From: Lutispora sp003527145
Lineage (GTDB): Bacteria; Bacillota; Clostridia; Lutisporales; Lutisporaceae
Direction: 5' to 3'
NCBI GenBank assembly: GCA_029983695.1
Contig: JASBZB010000008.1
Coordinates: 1-64,000 of the forward strand
DNA: 64,000 bases
Below are positions 53,598 through 61,899 of this stretch, in pieces. A model generated the notes under the pieces. That model saw only the letters and a program-made list of their open reading frames with translations. It was not told where the DNA came from and searched no databases. Each line of letters opens with the position of its first letter. Position 1 is the stretch's first letter. A program made the translations under genes and the position numbers.

Positions 53598-53911
53598 AAT
53601 TAATCCCTCTTTCTTAAATAAAATTTTTAAGAATAAAACGTATGTCAGATTCAATTATGCATATCTTAATTTGGTGTCCGCTATTGATTACAACTGTGTT
53701 ATATTTACAAAGCTTCTTTTCTTGCTCCTTCAAATATATGATCACAATTGCTCGCTTGACCAAATTCCCAGTCGACAAGTTGATCAAATTTTAGATCCAA
53801 CTTATGAAGAGTTATATTTTCAATTCCTTCATCTTAACCTCTTCTCCGATTGTATATTCGTTACAAAGAATATAAGTTATGGCTAAGTAAATAAGCACTA
53901 TCAAGTGTTCA
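53598..53911. other. Interval between the Beta-family and dGTPase genes
   Basis: About 310 bases. A 43-codon open minus-strand frame (53705-53833) ending in CDHIFEGARKEAL has no start codon and may be a gene remnant. A plus-strand frame at 53671-53886 lacks a ribosome binding site. The promoter of the Beta-family gene must be here but is not obvious. Confidence 0.45.
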
Positions 53912-54997
53912 CTACATTTGTGATTTTTGTATTTTTTTATATTCAGCTCTGGCCGTTTCATCTCCGAGCCATTGAATATAATCTGTTATTGTTCGTTCTT
54001 TTCCATAAGTTTCAAATATATATTTATTAAGCTTTTTGGTTTTTGCCAATAATTTATCGAAATTAATATCATAATAGCTATAAATTTTAGTTATAATCTC
54101 TTCAGCAAGACTGTCAGCTTTGCTTATCCTTTCAGAACGGAAAACTTTATATAAGAGTAAAGATTCTAATTGGTCAAATAAATGCTTCATAGCGGCACTA
54201 TTTTTTACATATTCTTTTTTGTCACTAAACTGAATTGCGTCATAAATAAAATGGTGGCATAATTTTGATTTATCAAAAGGGATATCTGAATTCTTATTCC
54301 ATATATCTTTTATATCACCTTCAGAAATAAGATTATTCTTTAGTGCATCATCCAAGTCATGCTTTAAATAGGCTATTTCATCTGATAGCTCTACAGTTTG
54401 TCCCTCAAGAGAAGATGGTTGGCCAGGATTCAGCTTCTCTAGCCCTTTAAATTCATTTGGGTTACAGATTTTAGTGTGTTTCAAGATGCCATCTAAAACA
54501 TCATATGTAAGATTAAAACCTGGTCTTACTGAGCCATCTTCATTCGTATAGCCTGCATTAGTTTTCTGAAGTATCCATATGCTTTGGGCATTATGTTTAA
54601 AAGTGTTTTTACCAGATAGGCACTTGCTAAGCGCACGTTCTCCTGCATGACCGAAGGGAGTATGCCCTAAATCATGTCCTAAAGAAATAGCCTCAACAAG
54701 ATCAACGTTTAGCCTTAATGGCCTAGCAATTGATTTAGCAATTTGAGCAACTTCTATAGAATGTGTCAGCCTAGTTCTATTGTGCTGATCTAGGCCAGAT
54801 GCAGGGAATACTTGAGTTTTCATTCTTAAACGTCTAAAAGCGTCGGAATATAATATCCTAGCTACATCTCTTTGATAATCTGTTCTATAAAGATCAGGCT
54901 CTTCATATTTCCATCTTTTTGCTTTGCATGATCTTTTAGCATAAATATTTAGATTCTCTACTTCCCATTGCTCTTGTTGTTCTTTAAAACTTTTCAT
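53912..54997 (-). CDS. dgt: Deoxyguanosinetriphosphate triphosphohydrolase-like protein
   Basis: 361 residues of the HD-domain dGTPase family, which cuts dGTP (or other dNTPs) to the nucleoside and triphosphate. The metal-binding set is visible: RLTHSIEVAQ (H), LGHDLGHTPFGHAG (HD plus further His), and ELSDEIAYLKHDLDDAL (D). AFRRLRMKTQVFP is the usual N-terminal block. Length and motifs match family norms for the short type. Start follows GGAGGTATGATTT. It is the last gene in a likely defence cassette and its promoter carries a palindrome. Confidence 0.9.
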   Translation of the reverse strand: MKSFKEQQEQWEVENLNIYAKRSCKAKRWKYEEPDLYRTDYQRDVARILYSDAFRRLRMKTQVFPASGLDQHNRTRLTHSIEVAQIAKSIARPLRLNVDLVEAISLGHDLGHTPFGHAGERALSKCLSGKNTFKHNAQSIWILQKTNAGYTNEDGSVRPGFNLTYDVLDGILKHTKICNPNEFKGLEKLNPGQPSSLEGQTVELSDEIAYLKHDLDDALKNNLISEGDIKDIWNKNSDIPFDKSKLCHHFIYDAIQFSDKKEYVKNSAAMKHLFDQLESLLLYKVFRSERISKADSLAEEIITKIYSYYDINFDKLLAKTKKLNKYIFETYGKERTITDYIQWLGDETARAEYKKIQKSQM

Positions 54998-55013
54998 AAA
55001 TCATACCTCCACT

Positions 55014-55042
55014 AATATAATAGAAGTGTTGTAACAACACAA
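55014..55042 (-). promoter_or_regulatory. dGTPase promoter with palindromic operator
   Basis: On the minus strand: -35 TTGTGT (55037-55042), 17-base spacer and -10 TATATT (55014-55019). A perfect 15-base palindrome, GTGTTGT-a-ACAACAC (55026-55040), covers the -35 and spacer. This is a good site for a repressor. Confidence 0.6.
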
Positions 55043-55132
55043 TTCGACACAATTCTACATACATATTCCATAATATACAGCATTTTCCGCACTTAGGTCA
55101 AAAAAATATATTCCTTTTGGAATAATATTTTT

Positions 55133-55546
55133 TTAATTCGCTTTTTCTTTTATATCTTCTATAGTTTCCGAGGTAGCAGAACTTTCCTTTTCAGAGTCGT
55201 TAAGCTTGGATTTCGTACGCAAATAATCAGCGTAGCTTTCAAGTTCTTCACGTTCTTTTTCAGGTAGATCTTTTGATATCTTATATAGCTTAGAAGGTTC
55301 TTCAACGTTTACAGTTATGGTTCCTTTTTTTATAAGTTCATCAGTAGGGTGGCGGATATCGGTAATGCCAAGGAGGTAGTCAATGGAAACGTTAAAAATT
55401 TTTGATAATAATATTAATGTTTCGCCTGTAAGTGGTATTCTCTCATTTTCATATTTAGATACTGCCGATTTTTGGACACTAAGCATCCTCCCTAAATCCT
55501 CTTGTGACCAGCCTTTTTCCTCCCTGAGCTGTTTGATTCTATTCAT
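55133..55546 (-). CDS. XRE-family repressor (CI-like)
   Basis: 137 residues. The HTH is LREEKGWSQEDLGRMLSVQK followed by SAVSKYENERIPLTGETLI; the C-terminal half has no peptidase motif, so it is not a LexA/CI self-cleaving repressor. Start 55546 follows GAGGTGGTTTTAT. It is divergent from the small HTH gene at 55698, as in a CI-Cro switch. Confidence 0.85.
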   Translation of the reverse strand: MNRIKQLREEKGWSQEDLGRMLSVQKSAVSKYENERIPLTGETLILLSKIFNVSIDYLLGITDIRHPTDELIKKGTITVNVEEPSKLYKISKDLPEKEREELESYADYLRTKSKLNDSEKESSATSETIEDIKEKAN

Positions 55547-55697
55547 ATAAAACCACCTCAAATAAAATTATATAGTATATGATTAGGAAATACAGCAGCG
55601 TGTCCCAATTGGAAAATTAGCATTGACATATTCCTATTGAGATACTATAATTAAAGTATCCTATCCGGAATATAGTTAATGCAAAGGAGGTGCATTA
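55547..55697. promoter_or_regulatory. Intergenic operator/promoter region of the first repressor pair
   Basis: A strong sigma-A promoter points right: TTGACA (55623-55628), 17-base spacer, TATAAT (55646-55651). Repeated AGGAA/TTCCT sequences surround it (ATTAGGAAATAC, ATATTCCTATTG and GTATCCTATCCGGAATATAG), and are likely operators for the flanking HTH proteins. Confidence 0.72.
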
Positions 55698-55907
55698 ATG
55701 TTTAAGAAACTAAAAGAAATAAGAAATAGTCAAAAAGTTTCTGCTGAAAAAATGGCTTCAATTTTAGGGCTTGAAACAAAAGCAGCTTATTACAAAAAGG
55801 AAAATGGATCCGTAAAGTTTACACTTTCAGAAGCAAGAAAAGTTTCCAATTTTTTTGGACTTACAATAGAAGAAATTTTCTTTAATGATGAAATTAAGGA
55901 GGTTTAG
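55698..55907 (+). CDS. Small XRE-family HTH protein (Cro-like)
   Basis: 69 residues consisting only of a HTH domain (LKEIRNSQKVSAEKMASILG, then KAAYYKKENGSVKFTLSEA). Start follows GCAAAGGAGGTGCATTA. Divergent from the CI-like gene, it is probably the early gene of the switch. Confidence 0.82.
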   Translation: MFKKLKEIRNSQKVSAEKMASILGLETKAAYYKKENGSVKFTLSEARKVSNFFGLTIEEIFFNDEIKEV

Positions 55908-55909
55908 CA

Positions 55910-56374
55910 ATGAAAATAGTTCTAGAGAGCGAAATGGAAGTAAAATTATGGGAAACTCTTCTAGCAGCCCATTACAAATGGGAGAAAAACTATGGTGATT
56001 CAATCAGGGATCAAATGGAATGGTATTTCTTCGATTTATTCAAAGAGGAGACAGAGGAGATTATGGCTAAAGAAGCTGCCAGCAGATTGCAGGCTGATTA
56101 TGAAGATGTATTTGGGAAGACCTTGGAGCAATACATTGATGAAGGTCTAAAAAATAACATGGATGAGGGAATGATAGAAGATGAGATAGAAGAGCTTAAA
56201 ACAGATCTTGCAGAGGAATATAAGAATTTCACAGAAGAGTATGAATCGGACAAGGAAAGTATGCCGGAAGAAATAGAGGAAGAAATCAGGCACTTTTATT
56301 ACAACTTCTTTAATGCTCCAGAAGACCTGATAGTAGAATATAACGGAGAGACAATTCAGCAGCCGCAGCAATAA
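55910..56374 (+). CDS. Acidic hypothetical protein
   Basis: 154 residues, very rich in Glu (EMEVKLWETL, EEIEEEIRHFYYNFF), helical, no membrane segment. It starts three bases after the Cro-like stop with AAGGAGGTTTAGCA, so the two are co-transcribed. Function unknown; acidic DNA mimicry is possible but unsupported. Confidence 0.6.
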   Translation: MKIVLESEMEVKLWETLLAAHYKWEKNYGDSIRDQMEWYFFDLFKEETEEIMAKEAASRLQADYEDVFGKTLEQYIDEGLKNNMDEGMIEDEIEELKTDLAEEYKNFTEEYESDKESMPEEIEEEIRHFYYNFFNAPEDLIVEYNGETIQQPQQ

Positions 56375-56401
56375 AAAAATAGCTGAAATGTAACCAGCTA
56401 T

Positions 56402-56620
56402 TTAAGAAATTTTTTTCTTTAAATAATGCACTTGCTCTTCGGTATCCATTTGACGGAGCTTAAGGAATTCAAGAGAGTTATTCAATTTTATTAACTCTTC
56501 GCTGTTTTCGCCGACTTTATTAAATATACCATCAAGCTTTTTATTAATTACTTCGAATTCTGCTTGCATAGAGGTTTGGTTTTCAAGTATTTTTTCGAGA
56601 AGTTCACGTTCAGACATCAT
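56402..56620 (-). CDS. Small coiled-coil protein
   Basis: 72 residues (LLEKILENQTSMQAEFEVIN followed by heptads) with no membrane helix. Start follows AGGGGCGAACA. It resembles the N-terminal coiled coils at 21398 and 35584. Function unknown. Confidence 0.55.
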   Translation of the reverse strand: MMSERELLEKILENQTSMQAEFEVINKKLDGIFNKVGENSEELIKLNNSLEFLKLRQMDTEEQVHYLKKKIS

Positions 56621-56670
56621 TGTTCGCCCCTTTAAATATTATATTTATATTATAGCATAAACTAAAGGAA

Positions 56671-57012
56671 TTATTTCATGCTTTCTATGAATTCAGTAAG
56701 CTTGACGAGCTGGTCCGGAGATAAATCCCTTGCACTTTCGATAAGCTTCCTAAGCTCGGGTGTAAGCACATCATATTTATAAACTGATGGTGGCTCCATA
56801 AAACTATCGTGGTTATCAAGCGGTGTAAAAAAAGCTGATAAGGATATATCAAGAGCATTACATATTTTTTCTAATGTAGGTATTGTAGGCAAATTTTTAT
56901 TTGATAAAATACTTTGCAAGGTAGATTGAGTTAAACCGGCAAGACTTGCCAACTTATTTGTACTATAGCCTTTTTTATCTTTGAGCTGGATAATTCTTTC
57001 TACAACATCCAT
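56671..57012 (-). CDS. XRE-family repressor (second CI-like)
   Basis: 113 residues. The HTH is IQLKDKKGYSTNKLASLAGL followed by TQSTLQSILSNKNLPTIPTL; the end (LSPDQLVKLTEFIESM) is a short oligomerisation-like helix. Start follows AAAGGACTGAT. Divergent from the HTH gene at 57142. Confidence 0.85.
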   Translation of the reverse strand: MDVVERIIQLKDKKGYSTNKLASLAGLTQSTLQSILSNKNLPTIPTLEKICNALDISLSAFFTPLDNHDSFMEPPSVYKYDVLTPELRKLIESARDLSPDQLVKLTEFIESMK

Positions 57013-57019
57013 AATATCA

Positions 57020-57120
57020 GTCCTTTAACGATATTTCGTTTATATAATTAGCTTAACACAGTAATTACAATAAAAATATAACGAATAAACGTTGACAACA
57101 TAACGATAATACGTTAACAT
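57020..57120. promoter_or_regulatory. Operator array between the second repressor pair
   Basis: Three 14-bp operators of the form AACGA-N4-(T/A)CGTT: 57027-57040, 57080-57093 and 57102-57115. The rightward promoter is TTGACA (57092-57097), 17-base spacer, TAACAT (57115-57120). Operator 2 overlaps the -35 and operator 3 the spacer and -10; operator 1 lies at the leftward gene start. The arrangement is that of a classical repressor switch. Confidence 0.85.
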
Positions 57121-57141
57121 CTTAATTAAGGAGGTGTCCTT

Positions 57142-57354
57142 TTGAAAATAGGTTATAAAATCAGAGAATTTAGATCTAATCTAAAAATATCACAAAGCAC
57201 ATTAGGTAAAAAAGCAGGAATTCCTCAGACAACTATCTCTGATTGGGAAAAGGGTAAAAGCATTCCCAATGTAGAGGAAGCCTTAAAGCTTGCTAATGCA
57301 CTAGAAGTATCAATAGCAGATTTAATTGAAGAAGATAAAAGTAATGTTATCTAA
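57142..57354 (+). CDS. XRE-family HTH protein (second Cro-like)
   Basis: 70 residues, a single HTH: IREFRSNLKISQSTLGKKAG followed by IPQTTISDWEKGKSIPNVEE. Start is ATG-independent TTG-free: the codon at 57142 is TTG, seven bases after AAGGAGGTGTCC. It is the rightward gene of the second switch. Confidence 0.85.
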   Translation: MKIGYKIREFRSNLKISQSTLGKKAGIPQTTISDWEKGKSIPNVEEALKLANALEVSIADLIEEDKSNVI

Positions 57355-57433
57355 ATATGATTATATCCATAATATAGCTTTTTAACTACAGTATATATCA
57401 GCGATAAGTTGAAAAGAGAGGAGATTATGAGAA

Positions 57434-57643
57434 ATGGATCATGTTTATAACTCTATTGAAGTGCATTTTGAAGCCTATCTTGATGAGTTCATGGACTATC
57501 ATAGGACTGGCAAATATAAAAAGCTATCAGATAATCCATGCTACGCTGAAATAAAAGCAATTATTGATTCCATGAATGTACTTAGAAAATACTTAGGGTG
57601 GGATAGTATCAAACTATCGGAAGTAGTAAAGGCACAGCGATAG
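57434..57643 (+). CDS. Small hypothetical protein
   Basis: 69 residues, unrecognised, ending LGWDSIKLSEVVKAQR. Start follows GAGAGGAGATTATGAGAA. It lies in the rightward operon behind the second Cro-like gene. Confidence 0.55.
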   Translation: MDHVYNSIEVHFEAYLDEFMDYHRTGKYKKLSDNPCYAEIKAIIDSMNVLRKYLGWDSIKLSEVVKAQR

Positions 57644-57675
57644 AAAGAAAATGAAATCTGCAAGGAGGTGGAAAT

Positions 57676-57912
57676 ATGAGGTATTATACTTCTGAAATGC
57701 TGATCCAGATATTTATTATAGCGGTAATCCTGGGATGGCTTCTAAGAGAACTAGGACAAGCTGGGAAAGAAATATGGCAGATAGCAGTAGAATGTATGGA
57801 AGTTCCCAAACTTCAAAAAACAAGAAACCCGCTCAAAGTTTACCGACTCAGCGAGTTTCTAAAGCACCTGTTTACAGAGGATAACCCCCTATTAGCCCCT
57901 ATTATAAGGTAA
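57676..57912 (+). CDS. Small protein with one membrane helix
   Basis: 78 residues with an N-terminal hydrophobic helix (MLIQIFIIAVILGWLLREL) and a polar C-terminus. Start follows GCAAGGAGGTGGAAAT. Unknown function. Confidence 0.55.
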   Translation: MRYYTSEMLIQIFIIAVILGWLLRELGQAGKEIWQIAVECMEVPKLQKTRNPLKVYRLSEFLKHLFTEDNPLLAPIIR

Positions 57913-58028
57913 TAGGTGACAAATGTAAAGCAGTTTTTATTGATTTTTAAAAGGGAAAAATCAAGACAGTATCCTTTTTGCGCTCAAAATAGGGAGAAAG
58001 AAATGTTAAGTTTTTGGAGGGGATAAGA

Positions 58029-58523
58029 ATGAAACCCAAAAAGTGGCATGGACAGGCTAAGGAACTGTATTACAAAGAAGGTAGGAATATTTCAGAAATC
58101 GAAGTTATTATAGGAGTTACAAGGCAGACTATATCTAAGTTTTTACAAGAGAGTAATTCAGCTGCGTTTGAAGCCGAAAAAGAAAAAAGGAAAAAAGATA
58201 CGGAAGAGAGGACTAAAGAAAGCAAAAAACAAAGCAAGATCAATTATCAGGCCAAACAGTTGGGTATTACTCCGGAGGAATATGAAATATATAAATTTCA
58301 AAGACTTACCTTAAAAGATGAACTCCGGCAGCAGCATGAAGATGATGTAGTGGCACTGAGCTCGCATGGTATGTCAAAATCCATAAGCAATAGAGAACTT
58401 ACCTATTATAGATCTGCTTATAAACAAACCAAATCAGGTAATTATAGAAGGCTATATGCTACTAAGGATGGAGCAGTGATCCCGGAGTTAGGATTACCAA
58501 GAGTTATACCTAGACGGTTGTAA
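58029..58523 (+). CDS. Basic HTH-containing protein, unknown
   Basis: 164 residues. An N-terminal HTH (AKELYYKEGRNISEIEVIIG then VTRQTISKFL) resembles recombinase/terminase-type helix-turn-helix, followed by a highly charged linker and a basic C-terminus. The start at 58029 follows GGAGGGGATAAGA. Probably DNA-binding; role unknown. Confidence 0.6.
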   Translation: MKPKKWHGQAKELYYKEGRNISEIEVIIGVTRQTISKFLQESNSAAFEAEKEKRKKDTEERTKESKKQSKINYQAKQLGITPEEYEIYKFQRLTLKDELRQQHEDDVVALSSHGMSKSISNRELTYYRSAYKQTKSGNYRRLYATKDGAVIPELGLPRVIPRRL

Positions 58524-58544
58524 ATATAGGAGGAATACGGAGAA

Positions 58545-59657
58545 GTGAAATATATGGAAACGGCTATATATACCATCTTGCTTATTATAGTATCTGCTTT
58601 CTACTTCTATAAATATAACAAGCTGAAAAAGCTTGTTTTGCCTACTGAATGCAATAACTTACTAAAAGAAATAATAGAGCTGAGCTTTAACAAGGACACC
58701 CTGATTGACACCAGCGCACACATCGTCAAGGTGCTGATGAAAAAATATAACATTGATTATTGCTCCATCTTGCTAAAGCGTGACCGGGGATTAAAGGTAA
58801 TATCGTCAAATGTGGATATGAAAAAAGCCGTCCCGTTGATAGAGCAGTATGCGAATGATTTGTACGATCAGCTTAAACGAGAGAAAAAAGAAGCTAAAAT
58901 AATATGCACAGATACAGTTTTAAGATACCCTACAGCTCAGGACAGAAATATAAAATATCTGTTTTTCATACCACTGCAAAATAACCGGAAAGACATTGGA
59001 GCGATATTGATTGAATGCATGGAACGCAACAATATTGAATCCATTGAGCAGAACTTTTTCAAATTAGTAATGAATACTATAGCGGTTGTCCTGCAAGACT
59101 TCATATATAAGGACAAATTGGCGGCCATAGCGATGACTGACGGACTTACCGGTCTATCAAACAGAGCTTGTATGGACAAGCAACTGGCAGAGCAGCTGCA
59201 GCTGCACAAAAAGACGGATATGCCATTTACAATAGCATTGCTGGACATAGACCATTTTAAAAAGGTCAATGATACCTATGGTCATCTGGCCGGGGACGAC
59301 TGCCTGAAAAAGATCTCTGGGTATTTGAAGAGCAGTATGCGAAATGAAGAGTATGCCGGTTATACGGATGGCTGCTACAGATACGGCGGTGAGGAAATAC
59401 TTTTATTCTTCAGCCGGGTCACGAACAAAGACATAATAAATAGGATAGAAGACATAAGAGAAGGAATATCAAGCCTAAGTATGATGAGTGAAAAAAAAGA
59501 GGTGTTTTCGGTTAAAGCCTCATTTGGGATGAGCGAGTATCCGAGCGACGGAATAAGCATAGAAAGACTGATTGAGCTTGCAGATCAAGGACTATATTAT
59601 AGCAAGCAAAATGGTAGAAACCGGGTAACTCCATACCAAATAATCAAAGAAGGTTAA
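58545..59657 (+). CDS. GAF-GGDEF diguanylate cyclase
   Basis: 370 residues: an N-terminal membrane helix, a GAF-like domain (CSILLKRDRGLKVISSNVDM, then KYLFFIPLQNNRKDIGAILI) and a GGDEF domain. The active loop is RYGGEEILLFF near residue 280 (GGEEI, an active variant); DIDHFKKVNDTYGHLAGDDC is also intact. The inhibitory RxxD site is GYTD, so product inhibition is probably absent. It makes c-di-GMP. Start is GTG 58545 (AGGAGG upstream) or ATG 58554. It contrasts with the HD-GYP protein at 17651. Confidence 0.88.
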   Translation: MKYMETAIYTILLIIVSAFYFYKYNKLKKLVLPTECNNLLKEIIELSFNKDTLIDTSAHIVKVLMKKYNIDYCSILLKRDRGLKVISSNVDMKKAVPLIEQYANDLYDQLKREKKEAKIICTDTVLRYPTAQDRNIKYLFFIPLQNNRKDIGAILIECMERNNIESIEQNFFKLVMNTIAVVLQDFIYKDKLAAIAMTDGLTGLSNRACMDKQLAEQLQLHKKTDMPFTIALLDIDHFKKVNDTYGHLAGDDCLKKISGYLKSSMRNEEYAGYTDGCYRYGGEEILLFFSRVTNKDIINRIEDIREGISSLSMMSEKKEVFSVKASFGMSEYPSDGISIERLIELADQGLYYSKQNGRNRVTPYQIIKEG

Positions 59658-59673
59658 TCAGACCTTCTTTTTT
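59647..59673 (+). terminator. Terminator after the diguanylate cyclase gene
   Basis: AAGAAGGT / ACCTTCTT stem around the stop codon, followed by TTTTTT. Confidence 0.9.
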
Positions 59674-59708
59674 AGTACGAAAATTTAAAAAACAAGGGAG
59701 GAAAAGTA

Positions 59709-59870
59709 ATGACTGTAGCTGCGATTAAATATGACAAACTGACAGTAGAATGCAGAAAATGCAAGAGACTCATATATAATGGAGGGTCCTGCGGTGGGAG
59801 AAGTGGACTTTTAAACATATGTTTAGCGTATAAGCCAGATGAGAGAAAGGAAGGTAATGATGAGAGGTAA
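59709..59870 (+). CDS. Small Cys-rich protein, unknown
   Basis: 53-residue frame beginning MTVAAIKYDKLTVECRKCKR with three clustered cysteines (CRKC, then SC, plus a later C), possibly a zinc-binding knuckle. Start follows GGGAGGAAAAGTA. It overlaps the next gene by 14 bases. Confidence 0.5.
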   Translation: MTVAAIKYDKLTVECRKCKRLIYNGGSCGGRSGLLNICLAYKPDERKEGNDER

Positions 59871-60210
59871 TGAAATCATTGAAAAGAGAAAGGAATTGCC
59901 TATTTTTACAGCCAAGGAAGGACTTACAGAAGCTGATTGCATAGAGAAATTTAACAGGGCTTTAAAAGCACACCAAGACCATGATTGTGACAGCGAAAGC
60001 ATCATATACATTGAAATCTCAAGAAATGAAGCAGAAATACTTTTCAATGAATTATTTGATAATAGTACATTTGAAGATTACCTAGACACATATAGTGATG
60101 ATGCCGAAGGGGATATTGACATAGTTCCTATGTGGGGGTTGCTATGTGATGTGATTAGCGATGATGTTCTTTACAATATGAAAACTAAAGAACTTTATAA
60201 AACAACTTAG
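59857..60210 (+). CDS. Acidic hypothetical protein
   Basis: 117 residues, acidic, with no membrane segment or recognised motif (DYLDTYSDDAEGDIDIVPMW). Start follows AAGGAAGGTA. It is coupled to the Cys-rich gene. Confidence 0.5.
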   Translation: MMRGNEIIEKRKELPIFTAKEGLTEADCIEKFNRALKAHQDHDCDSESIIYIEISRNEAEILFNELFDNSTFEDYLDTYSDDAEGDIDIVPMWGLLCDVISDDVLYNMKTKELYKTT

Positions 60211-60284
60211 CTGCACATTCCAAAGATAGGACGCCATGTGAAAATACTGCGTCACATCAAATTAGAGAAGGAGGTTTTATCAAT

Positions 60285-60509
60285 ATGTTTGATAAAAAAG
60301 AAGTAATACTTGCTTATATGTATGCTGCTTTATCGGTATTATCTGTGGTTATCATGTATTTCATATCTTTAATTTATCCGATAAATGCGTTAAATGTATT
60401 GAATATTAAAAATATATTTATAAGGGCTTTGTGGCAAGCATTAATCGTAACTGCTCCAATAGCATTTATTTTAAATAAATGTTTAACTAGAATTTATCTG
60501 AAAAAATAA
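60285..60509 (+). CDS. Small two-helix membrane protein
   Basis: 74 residues with two hydrophobic helices (AALSVLSVVIMYFISLIYP and ALIVTAPIAFILNKCL). Start follows GAAGGAGGTTTTATCAAT. Unknown. Confidence 0.55.
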   Translation: MFDKKEVILAYMYAALSVLSVVIMYFISLIYPINALNVLNIKNIFIRALWQALIVTAPIAFILNKCLTRIYLKK

Positions 60510-60581
60510 GATATATCGTATTTCAAAGATTTAACGATTTAATCTGAGCTCTGCGAAATAATAAATGGAGGTTTTTTATAT

Positions 60582-60950
60582 ATGATGAATAAGAAAACTA
60601 TCACAAATATATTTCTGTCAGGAAAACAAATAGACTGGATAAGTATAATCGTTTTAGGGCCTTATGCCTTTCAAGGATATTACAATTTTAGCACAAGCGG
60701 TTTTCCCAACTTAAATGTTCTTTGTATATTTTTTAGTGGTTTTTGTTCATTGTTTTTTGGGTTAGTTTACTATATTCCATCTAGATATATAAATGCTGAT
60801 ACATGCAAAGAAAGATTTATCCCATATGCAGAATTAGTCTTACGATATGTGTTACTAGCTGTTATAGTCACTGTATACTTAATTAATAGTCATTACGTAA
60901 GTCAAAATATCCTTTTTTATTTAGTTCCGTGCTACATTCTGACTATATGA
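60582..60950 (+). CDS. Polytopic membrane protein, unknown
   Basis: 122 residues with about three membrane helices. Start follows AATGGAGGTTTTTTATAT. No family recognised. Confidence 0.5.
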   Translation: MMNKKTITNIFLSGKQIDWISIIVLGPYAFQGYYNFSTSGFPNLNVLCIFFSGFCSLFFGLVYYIPSRYINADTCKERFIPYAELVLRYVLLAVIVTVYLINSHYVSQNILFYLVPCYILTI

Positions 60951-60994
60951 AGTATATCAAGAAGAGCTTATCTGTGGTGTAGGGGAGGATTAAG

Positions 60995-61090
60995 ATGAAT
61001 GCAATAAAAAACATAGTAAAGGCTTATCAAATTAGAAATTCTGAAATAATGAAAGAGTTTAGAAGGCGTAGTATTGAATTTGATAAATAA
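60995..61090 (+). CDS. 31-residue small protein
   Basis: MNAIKNIVKAYQIRNSEIMK and a short basic end. The ribosome binding site GGGGAGGATTAAG is strong, so it is probably translated. It precedes parA by 47 bases. Function unknown. Confidence 0.45.
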   Translation: MNAIKNIVKAYQIRNSEIMKEFRRRSIEFDK

Positions 61091-61137
61091 CTCTTTGTTA
61101 CACATTTCAAGGAATATAAAGAACTGGAGGTATATAG

Positions 61138-61899
61138 ATGAGAAAAATAGCTTTTACAAACCAAAAAGGCGGTGTAGGGAAAAGTACAAGCTGTATAAAT
61201 ATTGCTGCCATATTGGGTAATATGGGGCACAAGGTACTTGTAATAGACCTTGACCCACAGGGAAATTGCACCCAAGGCTTCGGCATTGAAGAGGATGATA
61301 TTCAGCAAAATTCAATATATGATGTCTTGGTCAAGAAAAGACTTATAGAAAGGGCTATTTTAAATACAAAATTTAAAGATGTAGACATCATACCATCATA
61401 TTTAGTATTGGCCAATGCAGAATTGGAACTGGCATCTGCATTTAGCAGGGAAACGATATTGGAAATGGCAATATCGAAAAGCCCTATAGACTATGACTAC
61501 ATACTGCTTGATCTGCCGCCTAGCTTAGGACTTTTAACAGTGAATGGATTAGCAGCTGCGGATGAAGTCATAATACCGGTCGATGTGGGCGTATTTGCCA
61601 TAGCCGGAATAAACCAACTTGTAAATGTGATAAATATAGTAAAGGAGAATATAAATCAACAGCTTAGTATAACAGGCGTTTTGCTGACAAAAAAAGACAG
61701 CAGAACGAACTTGGCAAAGGAAATACATGAGAGCTTGAGTGAAATCTTCGAGGACAAGCTCTTCAAAACTGTTATACACACAAATGTAAAGATTGCCGAG
61801 GCTCAGAGGGAGCAGAAACCTATAATATACTATGATAAAGGCTGCCGGGGAGCTTGGGAATATGAAGCTGTCACCAATGAGATAATTGAGAGAAGTTGA
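61138..61899 (+). CDS. parA: ParA-family partition ATPase
   Basis: 253 residues with the deviant Walker A FTNQKGGVGKSTSCINIA at the N-terminus and Walker A'/B stretch VLVIDLDPQGNCTQGF, then YDYILLDLPPSLGLLTVNGL. It should use ATP to segregate or stabilise the element in its circular form. Start follows GGAGGTATATAG. Its stop overlaps the TTG of the next gene, so the pair act together. Confidence 0.92.
   Translation: MRKIAFTNQKGGVGKSTSCINIAAILGNMGHKVLVIDLDPQGNCTQGFGIEEDDIQQNSIYDVLVKKRLIERAILNTKFKDVDIIPSYLVLANAELELASAFSRETILEMAISKSPIDYDYILLDLPPSLGLLTVNGLAAADEVIIPVDVGVFAIAGINQLVNVINIVKENINQQLSITGVLLTKKDSRTNLAKEIHESLSEIFEDKLFKTVIHTNVKIAEAQREQKPIIYYDKGCRGAWEYEAVTNEIIERS

Noticed and set aside
53671..53886. 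71-codon plus-strand frame between the Beta-family and dGTPase genes
   Set aside because: No ribosome binding site. The opposite strand carries a 43-codon frame that looks more protein-like but lacks a start.
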